A DNA stretch of 64,000 nt from Telopea speciosissima. Lineage: Eukaryota > Streptophyta > Magnoliopsida > Proteales > Proteaceae. Of this stretch, positions 1-12,593 are shown piece after piece. The notes below the pieces were generated by a model. The model saw only the letters and a program-made list of their open reading frames with translations. It was not told the DNA's origin and made no database searches. Each line of letters starts with the position of its first letter. The first letter of the stretch is position 1. The stretch covers positions 19,260,698 to 19,324,697 of the forward strand of contig NC_057919.1 in the NCBI RefSeq assembly GCF_018873765.1, given 5' to 3'. The translations under genes and the position numbers were made by a program.

Positions 1-2790
1 CTTATAGATTAATCATCATTGAAGTTGTTAGGGATGATATTTATATGAACTTTAATTGTTCTTTAAAAATTGCCCCCTTCTTTTTTCCATGCTGAAAAAC
101 AAATTAAGAGAAGTCACTGCTTTAAGTTTTAGATGTGTATTTCATTACAGTCAACTAAGAACAAGCTTTTTATTCTACGACTGTCACATGTAGCAATTGG
201 TTTACAAAGTTTCTTGGACTGCAGTGTCCTTACTTTAGAAAATTAAAGATTAATGGTGTTATGGTTGATTTATTTTACTGTGAGAAGGTCAAGTATTTAG
301 AGGCCTCTATGTCTTGATTCCTCTTTGATTTCAATAGGTTAAAATGAAATAATAAGGGTTGCAGATCGTCTGGCAAATCTGGGATCCATATCTGCTTCGT
401 TTTTAGTGCCAGGTACCCCTCCTTGGATCTTTGTACTTTGTGGGGGCAGATAGTATAGGAGTTCATTCCCTTGTTATCAAATCTGTTTAATTTCACCAAA
501 AAACAAAGAAATAATAACTAGACTTTCAGTGAATGAGATTTAAATAGAACAAGTGAAATACAAAGAGTAAGCCTCTGGGTTTTTCCTCTGTTTACTGTCC
601 ACTATGTACTACTAATAGTTTTAGAAAAGTAATAACGTTGTCTATTTTATGTCAAATTTTGAGGAATTTATAAATTATGACCAAAGTGTTGGTGATGTTG
701 GCCAGATTAGAATTAGTCCATCCTACCCATACAGGTGGATACAAGAAAGTAGAAAAAGAGCTCTAACAGACAATTAGGTTGCAGATTTTTCTTGCCAAAG
801 AGTGGTACTTTATGGAATATGGTAGATTCATCCCTCATTTATACTCTTGAATTGGTGTCCCTCGTGTTCTTTGAGAAAGTTTGACCCATCTCTTATTAAA
901 GATTATTTTTTTATACAGGTTAAGAAATACTTCCCTCGTTTTTAATTACTTTCTTTTCGTATTTGATTTTATCTTACGTCTTTTTTAAACTCTCTTTTGT
1001 CTTTTGAGGTAATCAAGTATGTATCTTCTGTTGTTTGTTACCTTGCCAACTAAATACAATGGTCATGCCTGATTACTCCGAGATTCAATGTTAGTGACCT
1101 GGACATTTGCTGGTGCAGCTCTGTTTGGTTATCTGAAAGGTGAAGGAAGTAAAAGAAAGATGAAGGGGCCTGCACTTTCCAATGTTGTTTGGTTGGCTAG
1201 GTAACGATGGTAGGTTAGTGAATGTCTTCCTCTGCAGTCCACTGGATTAAGGTATTGATATTTGAGAGTATAGTGGTGCTGAGTCAAGTGAACCATTGTC
1301 AGTCAATTTCAAAATGAAAAAGAAGGGAAGGGATGAATTACCTCTTGTATTATCTTTCTCCATCTTGCATCTGATCATCATCGATGATGACCATTTTCTT
1401 CGATGAGGGAGAAGGAACAGCTGGAGTTGTACCTCTAGTTCTTGAAATCCAAGATTCTCTAGGGATGAGATGGCCATGAGCATGGAAGCAGGAGGGGATG
1501 TGACTCATATGGCCCCTTCACTTCCCGTTGGAACGAGGTGGTGGTGGAGGAACATTACGATCATGAGAACAGGCTCACTCTTTCTCTCCTCTTGCTCCTT
1601 TTTATTGGTGCTTCAAGTCATTGTGAATCAAAATCTGTGTTGGGTTGTAGAATAACAATAAAAATGTGAATCCGATCTTGATTTTTGTTAAGAGGATTGT
1701 ATTAAATTACCCAGAACAAAAAAATTAGCCATACCATTACATGGTGTTTGATAGTTCAACTTCTACAATGGGGAAGAAAAGCTGAACTGTATGCCTTTCT
1801 TCCCACTGCCATGCTCAATTTGTTTCAGGATTTTGGAATACTTGAACTTCTAGGATCAATTTGACATTCAAAAACATGATCAAGTAGTGCTTTTTTCAGA
1901 TATTGTATTATTGAGTACTTGTAGCCATAAATTGATGATCTCGAAATGACTTCTTGGACTTGGATTTTCTTCCTTATTCCACCATAAAATGTGTCTACGG
2001 AAGAGACCAATCCACTTATTTATAACTTTAGGCTATTCCTAATCAATCAGAGTATGCTCTCTCTTAAATTTGGAGAATATGTTCTATATATTCCTTAGTG
2101 CCCAATAAGGAGATTTCACAAGAAGGTAAGTGGGTGTGGTTAATTGGATCATAGTAGAAATTTCTAATATCCTCTCACTTAGTCCAGATAACCACATTAG
2201 ATAAAAATTTGTGACTCCCCCAGCTCCTTGGATTCAAATTGGATTTTAGAAAACAAGAAAAAGCTCACTTTTAAATTATGCAAATATATACTCATATAAA
2301 TAATTCCAATTTGCTGTTTCTTTAAACCTGCCAAAACAGAGGACCCAACGATGGTGGTAATATAGATAATCCCATTTCTTTTTTCGAGTCTTTATGTCAT
2401 AATAAATTGTATGGATAGATGAACTTGTATTTCTACCCCCAAAAAAAAAAATATATGAACTTGTATTGATATCTAAACCTTGAATTCTACTTGAATTAAG
2501 TTTATGTGCAAAGTTTAAATAAAAAAAATTAGATGAGCATGAATTTAGTTGATGGATTTGCTAGCATCAATTTAGTATGGATGTGCACTATGGATATATA
2601 TTGAGGATGAATTTAGTTGATGTGTACTATGGATATATATATATTGCTTTTCCAGTTTCTTCCAAACAGTGATATACATGATCTTAATAATTTTAGATTT
2701 AATTGTAGTTTTATTGTTCTTTGAAAGTGAACCGTAGCAGAATTATCATAATAAATTTTAGTGGTTTTGAGATGCTATCTACCGCTTGAA
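1..2790. other. AT-rich region, no gene called
   Basis: No recognisable protein, RNA gene or bounded transposon was found. A minus-strand stretch at about 1560-1345 looks exon-like (S/P/R-rich, followed by a GTAATT donor-like site), but it matches no family I recognise and has no partner exon. It could be part of a gene extending off the left edge. Short direct repeats of GATGAATTTAGTTGATG lie near 2535-2625. Confidence 0.4.
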
Positions 2791-2814
2791 GTTCTAAAAT
2801 GAAATTTCTTAACA

Positions 2815-4140
2815 AAATAGTCTATGACATGGCATCATAGCTGGCATAGTGGAGGCTGCAATCAGTGATTGCTTTGCACTCTTCTGTGAAATAGCCCCAC
2901 TTGCTAACAAAAAAATATAGCCTGAAGTAGATTTTCTACCATCGAAATCTAATTCGGAAAACCCAATCACCTCAAGGTGGTTGGTCTGCCTGAATGTGAG
3001 CAGGATAAGGTCCTTGGTACCCTACAAATATTTCATAAGTTTCTTGGCAGCCTTCCAACGTTCCATTCCTAGGTTGATGTGGTATCTACCAAGCATACCC
3101 ATAGCAAAAGAGATATTTGGGACAGGGGCAAGTCTGATCATAAACCAACTTACCCACAATAGTAGCATAAAGAGTACCTTCATATTGTTAAGTTCAAACT
3201 CATTTTTAGAACACTGAAACCTGCTGAATTTATCTCCTTTAACGATAAGAGTTGAACCTAGAGAACAACTCTTCATTTGAAATCTTTCAAGTATCTTCTG
3301 TATGCATGTTTATTAACATAAAAGCCCAAGAATCTAAGTCTCCTATCCTTGCATCTCGATGCCAAACACAAAATATTTCTTGTATCCTTCAAAGTGTTTT
3401 GTCAAGAATTTCTTGGTGTAATTTTAAATCAAAATATGCAACCAGAGCCATAATAACATTGAAAGAATATTTCTTACTTGTTCACTCATTTCTTTTGGTA
3501 ATCCTTTAGCAACCAGCATTCACTTTTTAAGTCCGATCATGTCCAATGACATGTACCGACCTTGGGACCTGATCTGAGCTCATTTGGAATCATTGGGTCC
3601 CATAGGTCGGCTCAAGATTCTAAACGAGTCCAGATCAATTCCCAAGGACGATACATGTCATTGGACCTTAACCAGCTCCTTTTTTTTTGTGTGTGTGTGT
3701 GTGTGGGGGGGGGGGGTTGCTATTAAGCAATTACCCTTGCTTTATAGTGCTCTATATTTCTCCTTGAGTCTCTTTTTGTCCTCTTTTGCAACTTATTGGT
3801 CTTTGACTTTGGAGTTCAACCATATCTCAAGCCTCAAATTTTTATTTTTTTAGTTTTAAAATGAAGATCACTTCTTCTTGCATAGCATCTATCCACCGTT
3901 TGAGAATTCACTCTTTGCTTGGCTTCTCTTAAACATAAGGGCTCCTTCCCAATGTCAACATCACATTCTAATTCTTGAAGATGAAATATGTTATATCTCT
4001 TATAGCATTTCTTATATGTTTGAGATCTTCTAAGTGGTGGTGGTTGTGGCACTTGTTCTTCTTGGGTTGGTTTAGATATTACTTTTGTTTGAACTCGAGA
4101 ATTTCTCAATGTAGGTTTTATTGTATGGGTTCTCAAAGTT
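2815..4140 (-). pseudogene. Decayed Ty1/copia polyprotein fragment (RT to RNase H)
   Basis: Reading the minus strand downward from 4136, copia-type pol peptides appear in broken frames. At 4136-3834 there is a connecting region with LQELECDVDIG and AKQRVNSQT. At about 3510-3440 is an RT stretch, MALVAYFDLKLHQ. At about 3340-3030 is the RT C-terminus with MKSCSLGSTLIVKGDKF and NISFAMGMLGRY. At 3060-2828 is an RNase H start with AAKKLMKYL, RKSTSGYIFLL and SAKQSLIAAST. Stops and gaps are frequent. A foldback insert (3541-3666) and a GT/G tract (about 3690-3717) interrupt it. No LTRs were found. Confidence 0.8.
3541..3666. repeat. Foldback element with about 40-bp arms inside the copia relic
   Basis: The left arm starts GTCCAATGACATGTACCGAC and the right arm ends with its near-complement, ATACATGTCATTGGAC. 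This is a short palindromic miniature element inserted in the pol fragment. No clear target duplication was seen. Confidence 0.6.
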
Positions 4141-6603
4141 CATGGTTTTTGTTGCTACTAGTATTATATTCATTGGATCTCCATGTTCTTCAAAGATGAT
4201 ATTCATATGTTTGATGCTCGCACTAGATTCACTATCCTCAAGAAATCTTTCATGAGCTATTTCAACAATCTTCAGATCATAACAAGGGCAATAAAATCCG
4301 ACTCATTATTTCTATGCCCGAAATGCATCGCGGTGGTTGGATAGACCAACAAATCTCTCATCCTTTATTTTTTATGGTAAAAGATCGCGCTAATGGGCGT
4401 GTGGTTCAGCCCCCAACGAGATGAAAATCTCATTCAGGTAGATACCCCTGTGTGCTCTCACATTGGTCCTCGTGCTGGTGTAGGCGCTATATGAAATTTT
4501 CGTTGCACCCCTATCAAATCAGAAACCTGATATATGTTGATGCCTCTGTGCATATTTTCTTTGGTCCCCACACTAGTGCGGATGCTACACGACTAGAAAA
4601 CAACCTCTTGCCCTTTTGTATTTTACGAGAAATATATATATATATGGAATTGGGAATTTTTATATATATTTTATTTTTATAGAGGAGGGGGAATATAGGG
4701 GAGGGGGGATATGTACCAGCCAAGAGACTCAAACACGAGACCCCTTGGTGAGCATGGGCATGAAGCGCACCACAGCTCACCAACTGGCAATAGGCAGATC
4801 TTGGTGTTTTAGGAGAAATATTGATTAGAGATGTACGTGAACGATTCACAGCCGCTCATATGAAACATTCCCACAAAATGGATTCCATCTGAACGGTTGT
4901 GAATAGCTCACGTACGCTCTGTGTACGTGAAGATTCCCTGTACTCGCAGGAGGGCAGCTTCACCTTCACAGCTCGCTTCTTCTCCCTTTCTCTGTTTTCT
5001 GTGCCAAGTAGTAGAACAAGAAGAAAAGTCCATGGTGTCTTCGGCTCTATCTACCGAAGCTGCTCCTCCTACTCGTAGGGTGGTTATTCATAATGTTTTT
5101 CCTTAATTGTGGTGTTGGAGCTTAGGTGGAGGAGACGAGCTTGCAGATGATGACGGAAACCCTGGAATGGCCGTCGATGGAGACACTATACGATGAGTTT
5201 GGGGACGATGGTGGGATAGGGAGAGAGTTTTTGCTTCCATTGTCCTGCTGCAACTCTCAATATCCCCAATCCATCTGGGGTTAATTCTAATTTTTGCTTC
5301 TTTTAATGTTGTGTTTCTTCCGTTCTTTTAATACGGAATTACCTCTGCCTCCTCCTCCGCTACCGCAGGCGGTTCCACTACCAATTTACTTGTCTACTCC
5401 GTCTCCACCTCCTCCTCTTCCAATTGCTTGCACCTCAGAATCAGCGCCACCACCCCCACCCCCCTCATTCCCCGCCACCTCCAACCACCTCCTCCAGCTT
5501 ATTGTTACGGCACCCCCTGCCTGAAGCATCTCCCCTACCACCACCTTTACCGTCTCCTCCAACTTCCCCTCCCCCATCCCTGTGCCCAGACCCCTCCTCG
5601 CATATCGCCCGGCCGCCTTCTATTATTAATTCTTACTGCCGCCATGAGTCATGATTAGCTGATACGAAGAAAGAATAACAAACAATCGGAAGATAGGAAT
5701 GACTATGAATTTGAGAAAAAGACTCGACCGTGAACCTTTCTCATTTTTCATCGCCGCCTGACTGGTCGTGTCATGCTATCATCACTCATCCGTCATGTGC
5801 GGGGGCCCTCTGCCGTCCTCCTCCATGCAATTGTTGAAGGAGCTTTAAGAACCCCCTCCTTCTAGTGCTTCTATTACGACGTCCTGGGGTCCCCCTCACA
5901 GTTGAATTTGTAGTTGAGATTCACTATATGAGTAGTTGTTATGGTTCATCTCACTATATGAGAGTATAGTTGTTTGTTCTTTGTTCTTTGGTGCTCTTCA
6001 ATTCAGAACACAAAAGGGCCGGCTGGTACGTGACGCAACCCATGTTACTTACTTAACCATCGCAGACGGCACACTTGGGGTTTGGTGGTGCACACAACTA
6101 GATGCAGTGAGTCAGTGACGACATCGTCGATTCCCAAAGCCTAAAAATAAGATCAACGCTTGGGGCTGTGAGACGTCACGTCACGTGGGCTCTTTACATT
6201 TCTCTGGGATTCTGGTCAAGCGAACCCCCATAGGGCAGGTGATACGAGAAAGTGACATTATTACTATTTCAGTTCTATTTCCACCCCCATTGGACCAATG
6301 CCTAAGAGAGGAGAAGACATTATTACTATTTCAGTTCTATTTCCAGTTTTCCACCCCCCAAAGCCCAATGTCCAAGATAGGAGAATAGATTTTTTGGGGG
6401 TGGAAAATAGACTCCTTCAATCTAACCCATGATTTTAAGTTGACTATATCTGAACCGGGATTGGTCACCCCAGAAAATGATATGGGATCGGATGGTTTTA
6501 CTCCTTATTTTCTTAAAAAATATATTTTAAAAATTTTTTACCTTCGATCTATACTGTTACGTTGATATGGGATCGACTAAAACTGGTACACATTGAAATC
6601 AAT
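4141..6603. other. Intergenic region with a foldback and a proline-rich low-complexity tract
   Basis: A foldback with complementary ATGTACGTGA/CACGTAC arms lies at 4829-4916. A C-rich stretch at 5330-5620 encodes only low-complexity Pro/Ser frames on + and Gly frames on -. A 63-bp tandem duplication (ACATTATTACTATTTCAG) lies at about 6255-6350. No gene is supported. Confidence 0.45.
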
Positions 6604-7266
6604 TAAGGGTGTCAATTGGACATCATAATTAGATATCGATCATCCGCAAAAAAATTGGAACCAACCCACATAATAGTATATTGGTCTAATTCTGAATCTA
6701 CCTAACGGTTTCAGAATCCATAGGCTAATTAGGAACCAAAACAATCCACATCATAACTTAATATATTATTTAATTATTAATACTTAAGGTTATGAAAGCA
6801 AAGGTCAAATCCTTTATTTTTTTTTTTTTTCATTTTAAATTTTGACCGGTATCATGCACCAAATTTTTTTATTTTTTATTTACTGTGACCTCTTATTTCA
6901 TATGTTCTCTTATCTCATTTATTAGTTTGCAAAGATTCGAATGTGGACGATGGTATTCTTAGTTATTAATTGAATATAAAACAAGAGTTATAATAGACTA
7001 GTTTCTTGATTTGAGAAAAAAAATATGGTAGATTGCATATCTCATGTGATTGAAATTAGTGTTATAATATAATTGAATATACGTAGCATGTATTATGAAA
7101 TTATTTTTTTAAATGTTGGCTTGGAATAATAGGAACTGAAATTGGTCCAAGCATTAGTTAATGATCTTGGATTTTAGATTTGGAATTGATTAGTTTATTG
7201 GTCTTGTTCTGATCCTAACCCCTTAGGGCCTGAAACGTTACAGAACCAGACCAATTGACACCCTTA
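6604..7266. mobile_element. Non-autonomous hAT element, TAAGGGTGTCAA family
   Basis: A 663-bp element starting TAAGGGTGTCAATTGG and ending with the exact complement CCAATTGACACCCTTA. The flanking 8-mers AAATCAAT and AGGCCAAT match at 5 of 8 positions, consistent with a decayed 8-bp hAT duplication. It contains no transposase. Confidence 0.7.
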
Positions 7267-7634
7267 AGGCCAATACTTATATAGTCGATCCCAAAAATGA
7301 AACCTAAAACCTGGATCTAATTGCAAATGCCATCCAGAAGGACCAACCAAGAAGAATCTATGATACCGGGTCAAGCAGTTAGTAACGGTATCAAGATCTG
7401 TATACCAATTCCAAACCAATCCGGATCGACCTGTATTGGATGGATTTATCCCCTATTTTTTTTTAAATTTTATTTATTATTATTATTTTTTTTTTTAAAA
7501 ACTTTTTAACCTTTAATACATACCTACGCCGATATGAGGTCGGCCAAGAATTGGATTCAGCCTCTAACGATATCGATATGAATTAGTTGATTTGACCACT
7601 ACTGATGTGGTTCGATCGATTCAACTGATCCGAT

Positions 7635-7879
7635 CATGGTTTTAGTGCACGGTATCGGTATGGGTATCGATCAACCTGAAAATCGATATGGTATTGGATC
7701 TGTATTGGTATGAATCAATCCTAATCAGACAAATTTGCCCTTGATTCTCTTTTAAAAATGGATTTTTTGACATGTATCGTGTCACTGATACGGTATTGAC
7801 ACGATATCGTATCAGTCATTTGTAAAATTGATACATATCACCCGATACGGACGATGTGATACTGATACCTCAAACCATG
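7635..7879. mobile_element. hAT-type miniature element, CATGGTTTTAGTGCACGG family, copy 1
   Basis: A 245-bp element from CATGGTTTTAGTGCACGG to CAAACCATG. It is flanked by a perfect 8-bp target duplication GATCCGAT (7627-7634 and 7880-7887). The interior is rich in GATATCG/GATACCG motifs and has no coding capacity. Confidence 0.85.
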
Positions 7880-7887
7880 GATCCGAT

Positions 7888-9557
7888 GCCTTTTTCTCAA
7901 TCCATGCACTGGATTATATAACCAATTTGGGACCCACCATCATATCCCTTTGTATACACACATATTATATACATGCACCCACTCACCCACCATTTTTACA
8001 AAGTCACATGAGCAAAGAGTGAGGGAGTGAGTCCCAAGACCGGACATTTTGGACCGGGTTTTATTAATATTCTAGTGAGGAAAACGTGGTTGGCTGCACT
8101 GTCAAAGGATTTGGAAGAAAAACGTGTACTTCACCTCTCCTTTTCTCCTTTCTTTGTTCAAAGAATCAAGCAAAAGGAGGTGAAAGGTTACAAGCTCTTT
8201 CTTTTGTTTTACTTAAAGAAGAAATAGACAGCAACTTTTCTCATGTCCTTCACAAGATAATGACTCTTTAATTAATTAATCACTCCCATCAGAATTAGAT
8301 ATGGCAGATTCTTTAGTTATCCCATTTTCCCATGCAATTTTGGTTTTACTTTGATGTGATCTTTGATGATTAGTCCCTAATCTCTTTTTATTCTGCGGTT
8401 GGCAATTAGGGGATTGAGTTAGAATTAAATAAAGACAAGTTGGTTAAGAATTTTGTTGTTTTCTTTGTCTAATGTGAGGTTGGGCTCCTTTACGGCGCAG
8501 GGGTGTGTCGCACATCTTGTGGTGTGACACCACAGCTCGTCACATGGACGAGCTCTCTTTTGGACGGTTTGGATTGAACTAGGAAAGTTGAGCATATAGT
8601 GCACATACGATGTACAAGAGGATTTTTAAATTTCAATCCAGATCGTCTAACAGGGAGCTCATCCACATGGCAAGCTGTGGTGAGATGTGGGGTGCACCCC
8701 TGCACCTAAAGGAGCTCGATCTGTCTAAAATGATTGGGAATTTTAAATCAGATCAAGCTGAAATAATCCTTATCTCACTCGTTTTTGAGTGATGGTTTTA
8801 AAAAAGAAGTATAAAAAAATTTAATTAGCACAATGATTAATTGGACTAATTCTCATTTAAGATTTTGAAGCTATAGTGGTTGTCAATTGGATTATGATTG
8901 CCCACTAGTATCACATTGGTTGTTGAATAGTATTAGTTTGCTAATCCATGTATTATTCTATTAATGTTGCTACACTTGCTCCCTTTTTAATCTATCTTTG
9001 TGACTAACTAAGCATTATTACCAAAAATGGAAATCATGATACTAGCAAGAGTAGAACAAACACCAAGTCTCGAATATTGGAATATCCTCTCGAAAGTTTG
9101 ACCACGTGGCTCTCATATGGAAAGATTCCATTTTTTTGCAATACCATTGGTTGACATGGGATTCTCCCCACACTGATGTGATGGGGAAACCTCTCCAAAA
9201 CATTATTTTTTTGGACTTTTCTTTTCAAGCTTCACTTGATTGCCTTCAATGTGTAGATCTTTTGGGGAAATTTTTTTTTTTGAAAAAGGATTTTTTTAGT
9301 AGAAAAATGATTTCCATATGTTAGGCCAGCTTCTTTGATTGTCTTCTTGTTTTTTAATAATGCTTGATTCTCTTCTTACTGTCTTACATTCTTTTCTTAC
9401 CCAATTTTGGCTAGTTCTGTTATGAGAAGTTAGAGATAGCAAGGGGGGTAGGTCTCCCCTCTATTTTCTACCTACCATTATTGATTTTTCTAAACAACCA
9501 AAACAGCTATAGGTGATGCCTCCAACTCTCATTTTTTGAGCTTGTCCTAGCCAACAG
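7888..9557. other. Intergenic region, no gene; one long imperfect palindrome
   Basis: An imperfect foldback occupies about 8480-8715. The left part has GGGCTCCTTTACGGCGCAGG and the right end has its rough complement CCCCTGCACCTAAAGGAGCT. The rest is AT-rich with no bounded element or gene seen. Confidence 0.4.
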
Positions 9558-9958
9558 CAAGGGTGTTAATCTGTCGGGTCGGTTTGGTTGAATCGGTTTT
9601 AGTCTATTATTAGGTCCATCCGAAACAAAATCATTAAGGAAGTTTCGATTTCAATTGGTTTGATTCGGTTTGTTATGTATTCAGATTGCTATCGGGTTCG
9701 ACTCGATCCAGTCTGATTTCAATTTTATATGTATACATAAAGAAATCAATCGAAAATTTTCAATTCTTAATTTTTTTTTTTATCATTTACTATTGGTCCA
9801 GTCTCAACTATTTCTCGATTTTGGTCTGTTTTTTAGTTTCGATCGATCCAATTTGATTTCGCTTTCTATCGGTTTTATATAACCCCTATTCAAATCCAAA
9901 CCGATAAGAATTTGGTTCAATCGATCCAACCGGTTTGGGTTGAACTTTGACACCCTTA
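9558..9958. mobile_element. Non-autonomous hAT element, AAGGGTGTTAA variant
   Basis: A 401-bp element with ends CAAGGGTGTTAA and TTTGACACCCTTA. The flanks GCCAACAG and GCTAGTAG differ only by three transitions, fitting an aged 8-bp target duplication. The interior has repeated CGGTTTGG/GATTCGG motifs typical of this family. Confidence 0.65.
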
Positions 9959-10184
9959 GCTAGTAGCCTATTCAACCTGATTTGTTAGATGACTGGTTGG
10001 TAACAAGAATCACACTCAATGAGTCTAGTGTGATTTTCATGTGAAAAGGCAAGATCCCTATGACCTATGCTTAATCAAGAAAGCAATAAACTAAAGTACT
10101 AAACCATAGACACCCACCCCTCCCATTCAAAAAAAATTGAGAACAATATGTGTCAGTACTTTTTTTAATGAGCCAACCTGGGCC

Positions 10185-10494
10185 AACTAAAAGTCTTTTA
10201 ATAAAGGAAGGGAGGGTGGGGGGGTATATCCCATCATATGAGAGATCTCATATCTCTCCCTGGTCGGCAGTTGCCAACACCCAACATAACCCCCTTTCCA
10301 TTTTTGTCCTCAATAATTACTATTAGTTACAAGTTACAACTAACTAAAAGTCTTTTAATAAAGGAAGGGAGGGTGGGAGGGTATATCCCATCATATGAGA
10401 GATCTCATATCTCTCCCTGGTCGGCAGTTGCCAACACCCAACATAACCTCTTTCCATTTTTGTCCTCAATAATTACTATTAGTTACAAGTTACA
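10185..10494. repeat. Direct tandem duplication of about 155 bp
   Basis: Two copies (10185-10341 and 10342-10494) start AACTAAAAGTCTTTTAATAA and are nearly identical, differing by a one-base deletion and a few substitutions. It lies directly before the LINE relic. A 159-codon open frame across it is an artefact of the repeat. Confidence 0.85.
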
Positions 10495-11680
10495 TTGGAA
10501 ATCACACTTTCTGAGCGTAAGGAAAACTATCCTCATTCAGTCAACTCTTTCAACAATGCCCTTTTACATAATGTCCTGTTTCAAGATTTCAGTTTCGATT
10601 CACAAATCTTTGGACTCTATTAGCAGAGATTTTTTCTGTTCCAATGGGACTTCTAAGACACATTCCAATTGTGTCTTGGAGTTCCATTTGTTTAACCAAA
10701 AAGTTCGGTGGGCTTAATAGCAAGTAGTCATCATTTATGAACCTAGCCCTCTTGGCTAAGAAGGGATGGGATCTTCTCAATCCATCGACTTCTCTTTGGG
10801 GAAAGATGATGAAAGATAAGTATTTTCCCCACTCGTCCTTTCTCTCGGCTAAATGTCCTGCTACAGCTTCTTGGGGATGGAAATCCATATACTCATCCAG
10901 AGATCTCCTCAGGAAATGACTTTTCCATTCTGTCGGCAATGGTTTTGATATTAACCCATGGCTTGATTGTTGGATTCTTGACTCCCCTCCTTCAACAGCT
11001 CCTCTTCCATTGCCACAACATGCTCCAAACACTGTGGCTTTCTTCATAGACCATTCCACTAATTCATGGAGGAGAGATCGGATATTCTATTGGTGGCCAC
11101 CAGAGATGGCTTTCAGGATCCTCTCCATTCCAATTCCTATTTTTCCATCTAAGGATAGAATGGTTTGGGCAGCCACTTCAAATGAAAAATTCTCAGTTGC
11201 ATCAGCTTACAGTATAGCTATCAAAGGTCTCACCCTTAATGTGAACAGGTCCTGGCTGAATATTTGGCATCTCCCAACGGCCCCAAGAATACAACATCTC
11301 ATTTGGAAAATAGCAATTAGCAGTTCGTAAAGCAATGCTCATCGTTGTCTCTATGAACATCTCAAAAATTGTCATAGAGATGGACAACCTCTTAGTAGTG
11401 AAGATTTTGAATAAGACCTTTACTCCTATCCCTTGGAGGATTGCAGCCATAATTGCAGACTGCTTCTCTCTTTTATCTCATTTTCAAAGCATCTCTTTTG
11501 TTCATACCCTCAGAGAAGGTAATCGGGTGGTGGATGCTTTAGCCTCTTTTGATGCAACAAATCAATATCACAATGTATGGCACTAGTCTACCCCTTCCTT
11601 CATTAATCTCTACTTGTATGAAGACCTTGCTGGAACTTTGTTCCGTGATCAATAAATTTACATTTCAACCAAAAAAAAAT
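10495..11680 (+). pseudogene. 5'-truncated, broken LINE (RT C-terminus, zinc-binding region, RNase H)
   Basis: Plant LINE peptides appear in order but in broken frames: KTILIQSTLSTMPFYIMSCFK (10525-), NLALLAKKGWDLL (10740-), KYFPHSSFLSAK and SWGWKSI (to 10919). A zinc-binding RT tail follows (about 11040-11320, WAATSNEKFSVASAYS, IWHLPTAPRIQHLIWK). Last is an RNase H C-terminal half (11335-11586, IEMDNLLVVKIL, LREGNRVVDALASFD). It ends in an A-rich tail after ATCAATAAATTT at about 11650-11680. Only the RNase H C-terminal half is left. Confidence 0.85.
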
Positions 11681-12168
11681 AAAATACTAACTGACCCAAT
11701 ATGTTAGTTCCAGCTTTCTGATTTCCGGATTTCCTAATTAACTTCACCAAATCCTTGTTCTAGTTTTCAGTGTTTTATACCCCCAAAGGCTGCCCTTTGC
11801 TCACGATACCCAAAAAAAAAAAGGGGCCCCACCTATATTAGGTGGGCCATCCCTCGACTTAAGGGCCCATCTCAACTTTATGTGATTAATTAAGTAATCT
11901 TACACTTAAATATGTTTACTACCCGAAACTCACCTACCAGTGGCTAACACTTCTAAACACCAAACTCCATTTAAGATTAGATTCTTAGTTGGTGGAAACC
12001 CATCGGCAAAGCACAAGGCGTTTCACGTTGTGAATTGGTGTTGTACACTGTGGTATCTCCGCTAATTTCGTCAGTAATCTAGTGGTAGTTTAGTCATTTC
12101 AGTGGATATAGGCAATAGTTATCCGCGTAAACTTGGAAACAAATCCGAATCGTGTGAGGACTATAATC
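11681..12168. other. Upstream region of the MAPKKK gene
   Basis: No gene or bounded repeat was seen. It contains the distal promoter of the kinase; G-boxes begin at 12169. Confidence 0.4.
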
Positions 12169-12174
12169 CACGTG
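12169..12174. promoter_or_regulatory. Second G-box CACGTG upstream of the MAPKKK gene
   Basis: CACGTG about 425 bases before the kinase start codon. With the copy at 12350 it forms a pair of ABRE-type cores. Confidence 0.35.
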
Positions 12175-12349
12175 TTGAAATTGGATACGCAAATTAGTAA
12201 GTAAAAGGGAAGGATTCAGATATTCTACGGTGTAAGATGGGATTAGACGGTCATTGCGCACAGTCCTGTGTCTATGCAGCACAAATAGAATACGGCAGCG
12301 TGCCGTAGAAGATCTGTGTTGCACTTGATCCTAGAATCTCTTTCTCTCT

Positions 12350-12355
12350 CACGTG
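12350..12355. promoter_or_regulatory. G-box CACGTG upstream of the MAPKKK gene
   Basis: A palindromic CACGTG about 40 bases before the TATA-like box. A second CACGTG (followed by TTG) lies at 12169-12174. ABRE/G-box cores are bound by bZIP factors. Two copies close to a kinase of an ABA-linked clade make ABA control plausible, but this is inference. Confidence 0.4.
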
Positions 12356-12392
12356 ATTTTTAAAAAAAAAAAATCAAAACAAAAAATCTCGC

Positions 12393-12400
12393 TTATTTAT
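12393..12400 (+). promoter_or_regulatory. TATA-like box of the MAPKKK gene
   Basis: TTATTTATAG lies about 195 bases before the kinase ATG, and no ATG lies between them. This would give a 5' UTR of about 160-170 bases. It is called from position and sequence only. Confidence 0.45.
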
Positions 12401-12593
12401 AGTGATATACGATTCAAAGACGTTAAGAAGTTGGTTTTCGCTGTGAGTGCTCACAGTGAGCAAGGCAGGCAAGCAAAGCAAACTCGAGGAAACGAAGAAG
12501 CAAAGACGTGGGAGAAGAAGAAAACAAGAACAACCCAAAATTAAAAAGCAAAGAATCGCTTCTGATCCTTCGTAGTTTGTTCGAAACTACTAG

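Noticed and set aside
5294..5658. Proline-rich frames on + and glycine-rich frame on -
   Set aside because: C/T-rich low-complexity DNA is open in several frames at once, with no conserved domain.
10238..10717. 159-codon open frame on +
   Set aside because: It reads through both copies of a non-coding tandem duplication, giving a duplicated peptide, then runs into LINE sequence in a LINE frame. Not a gene.
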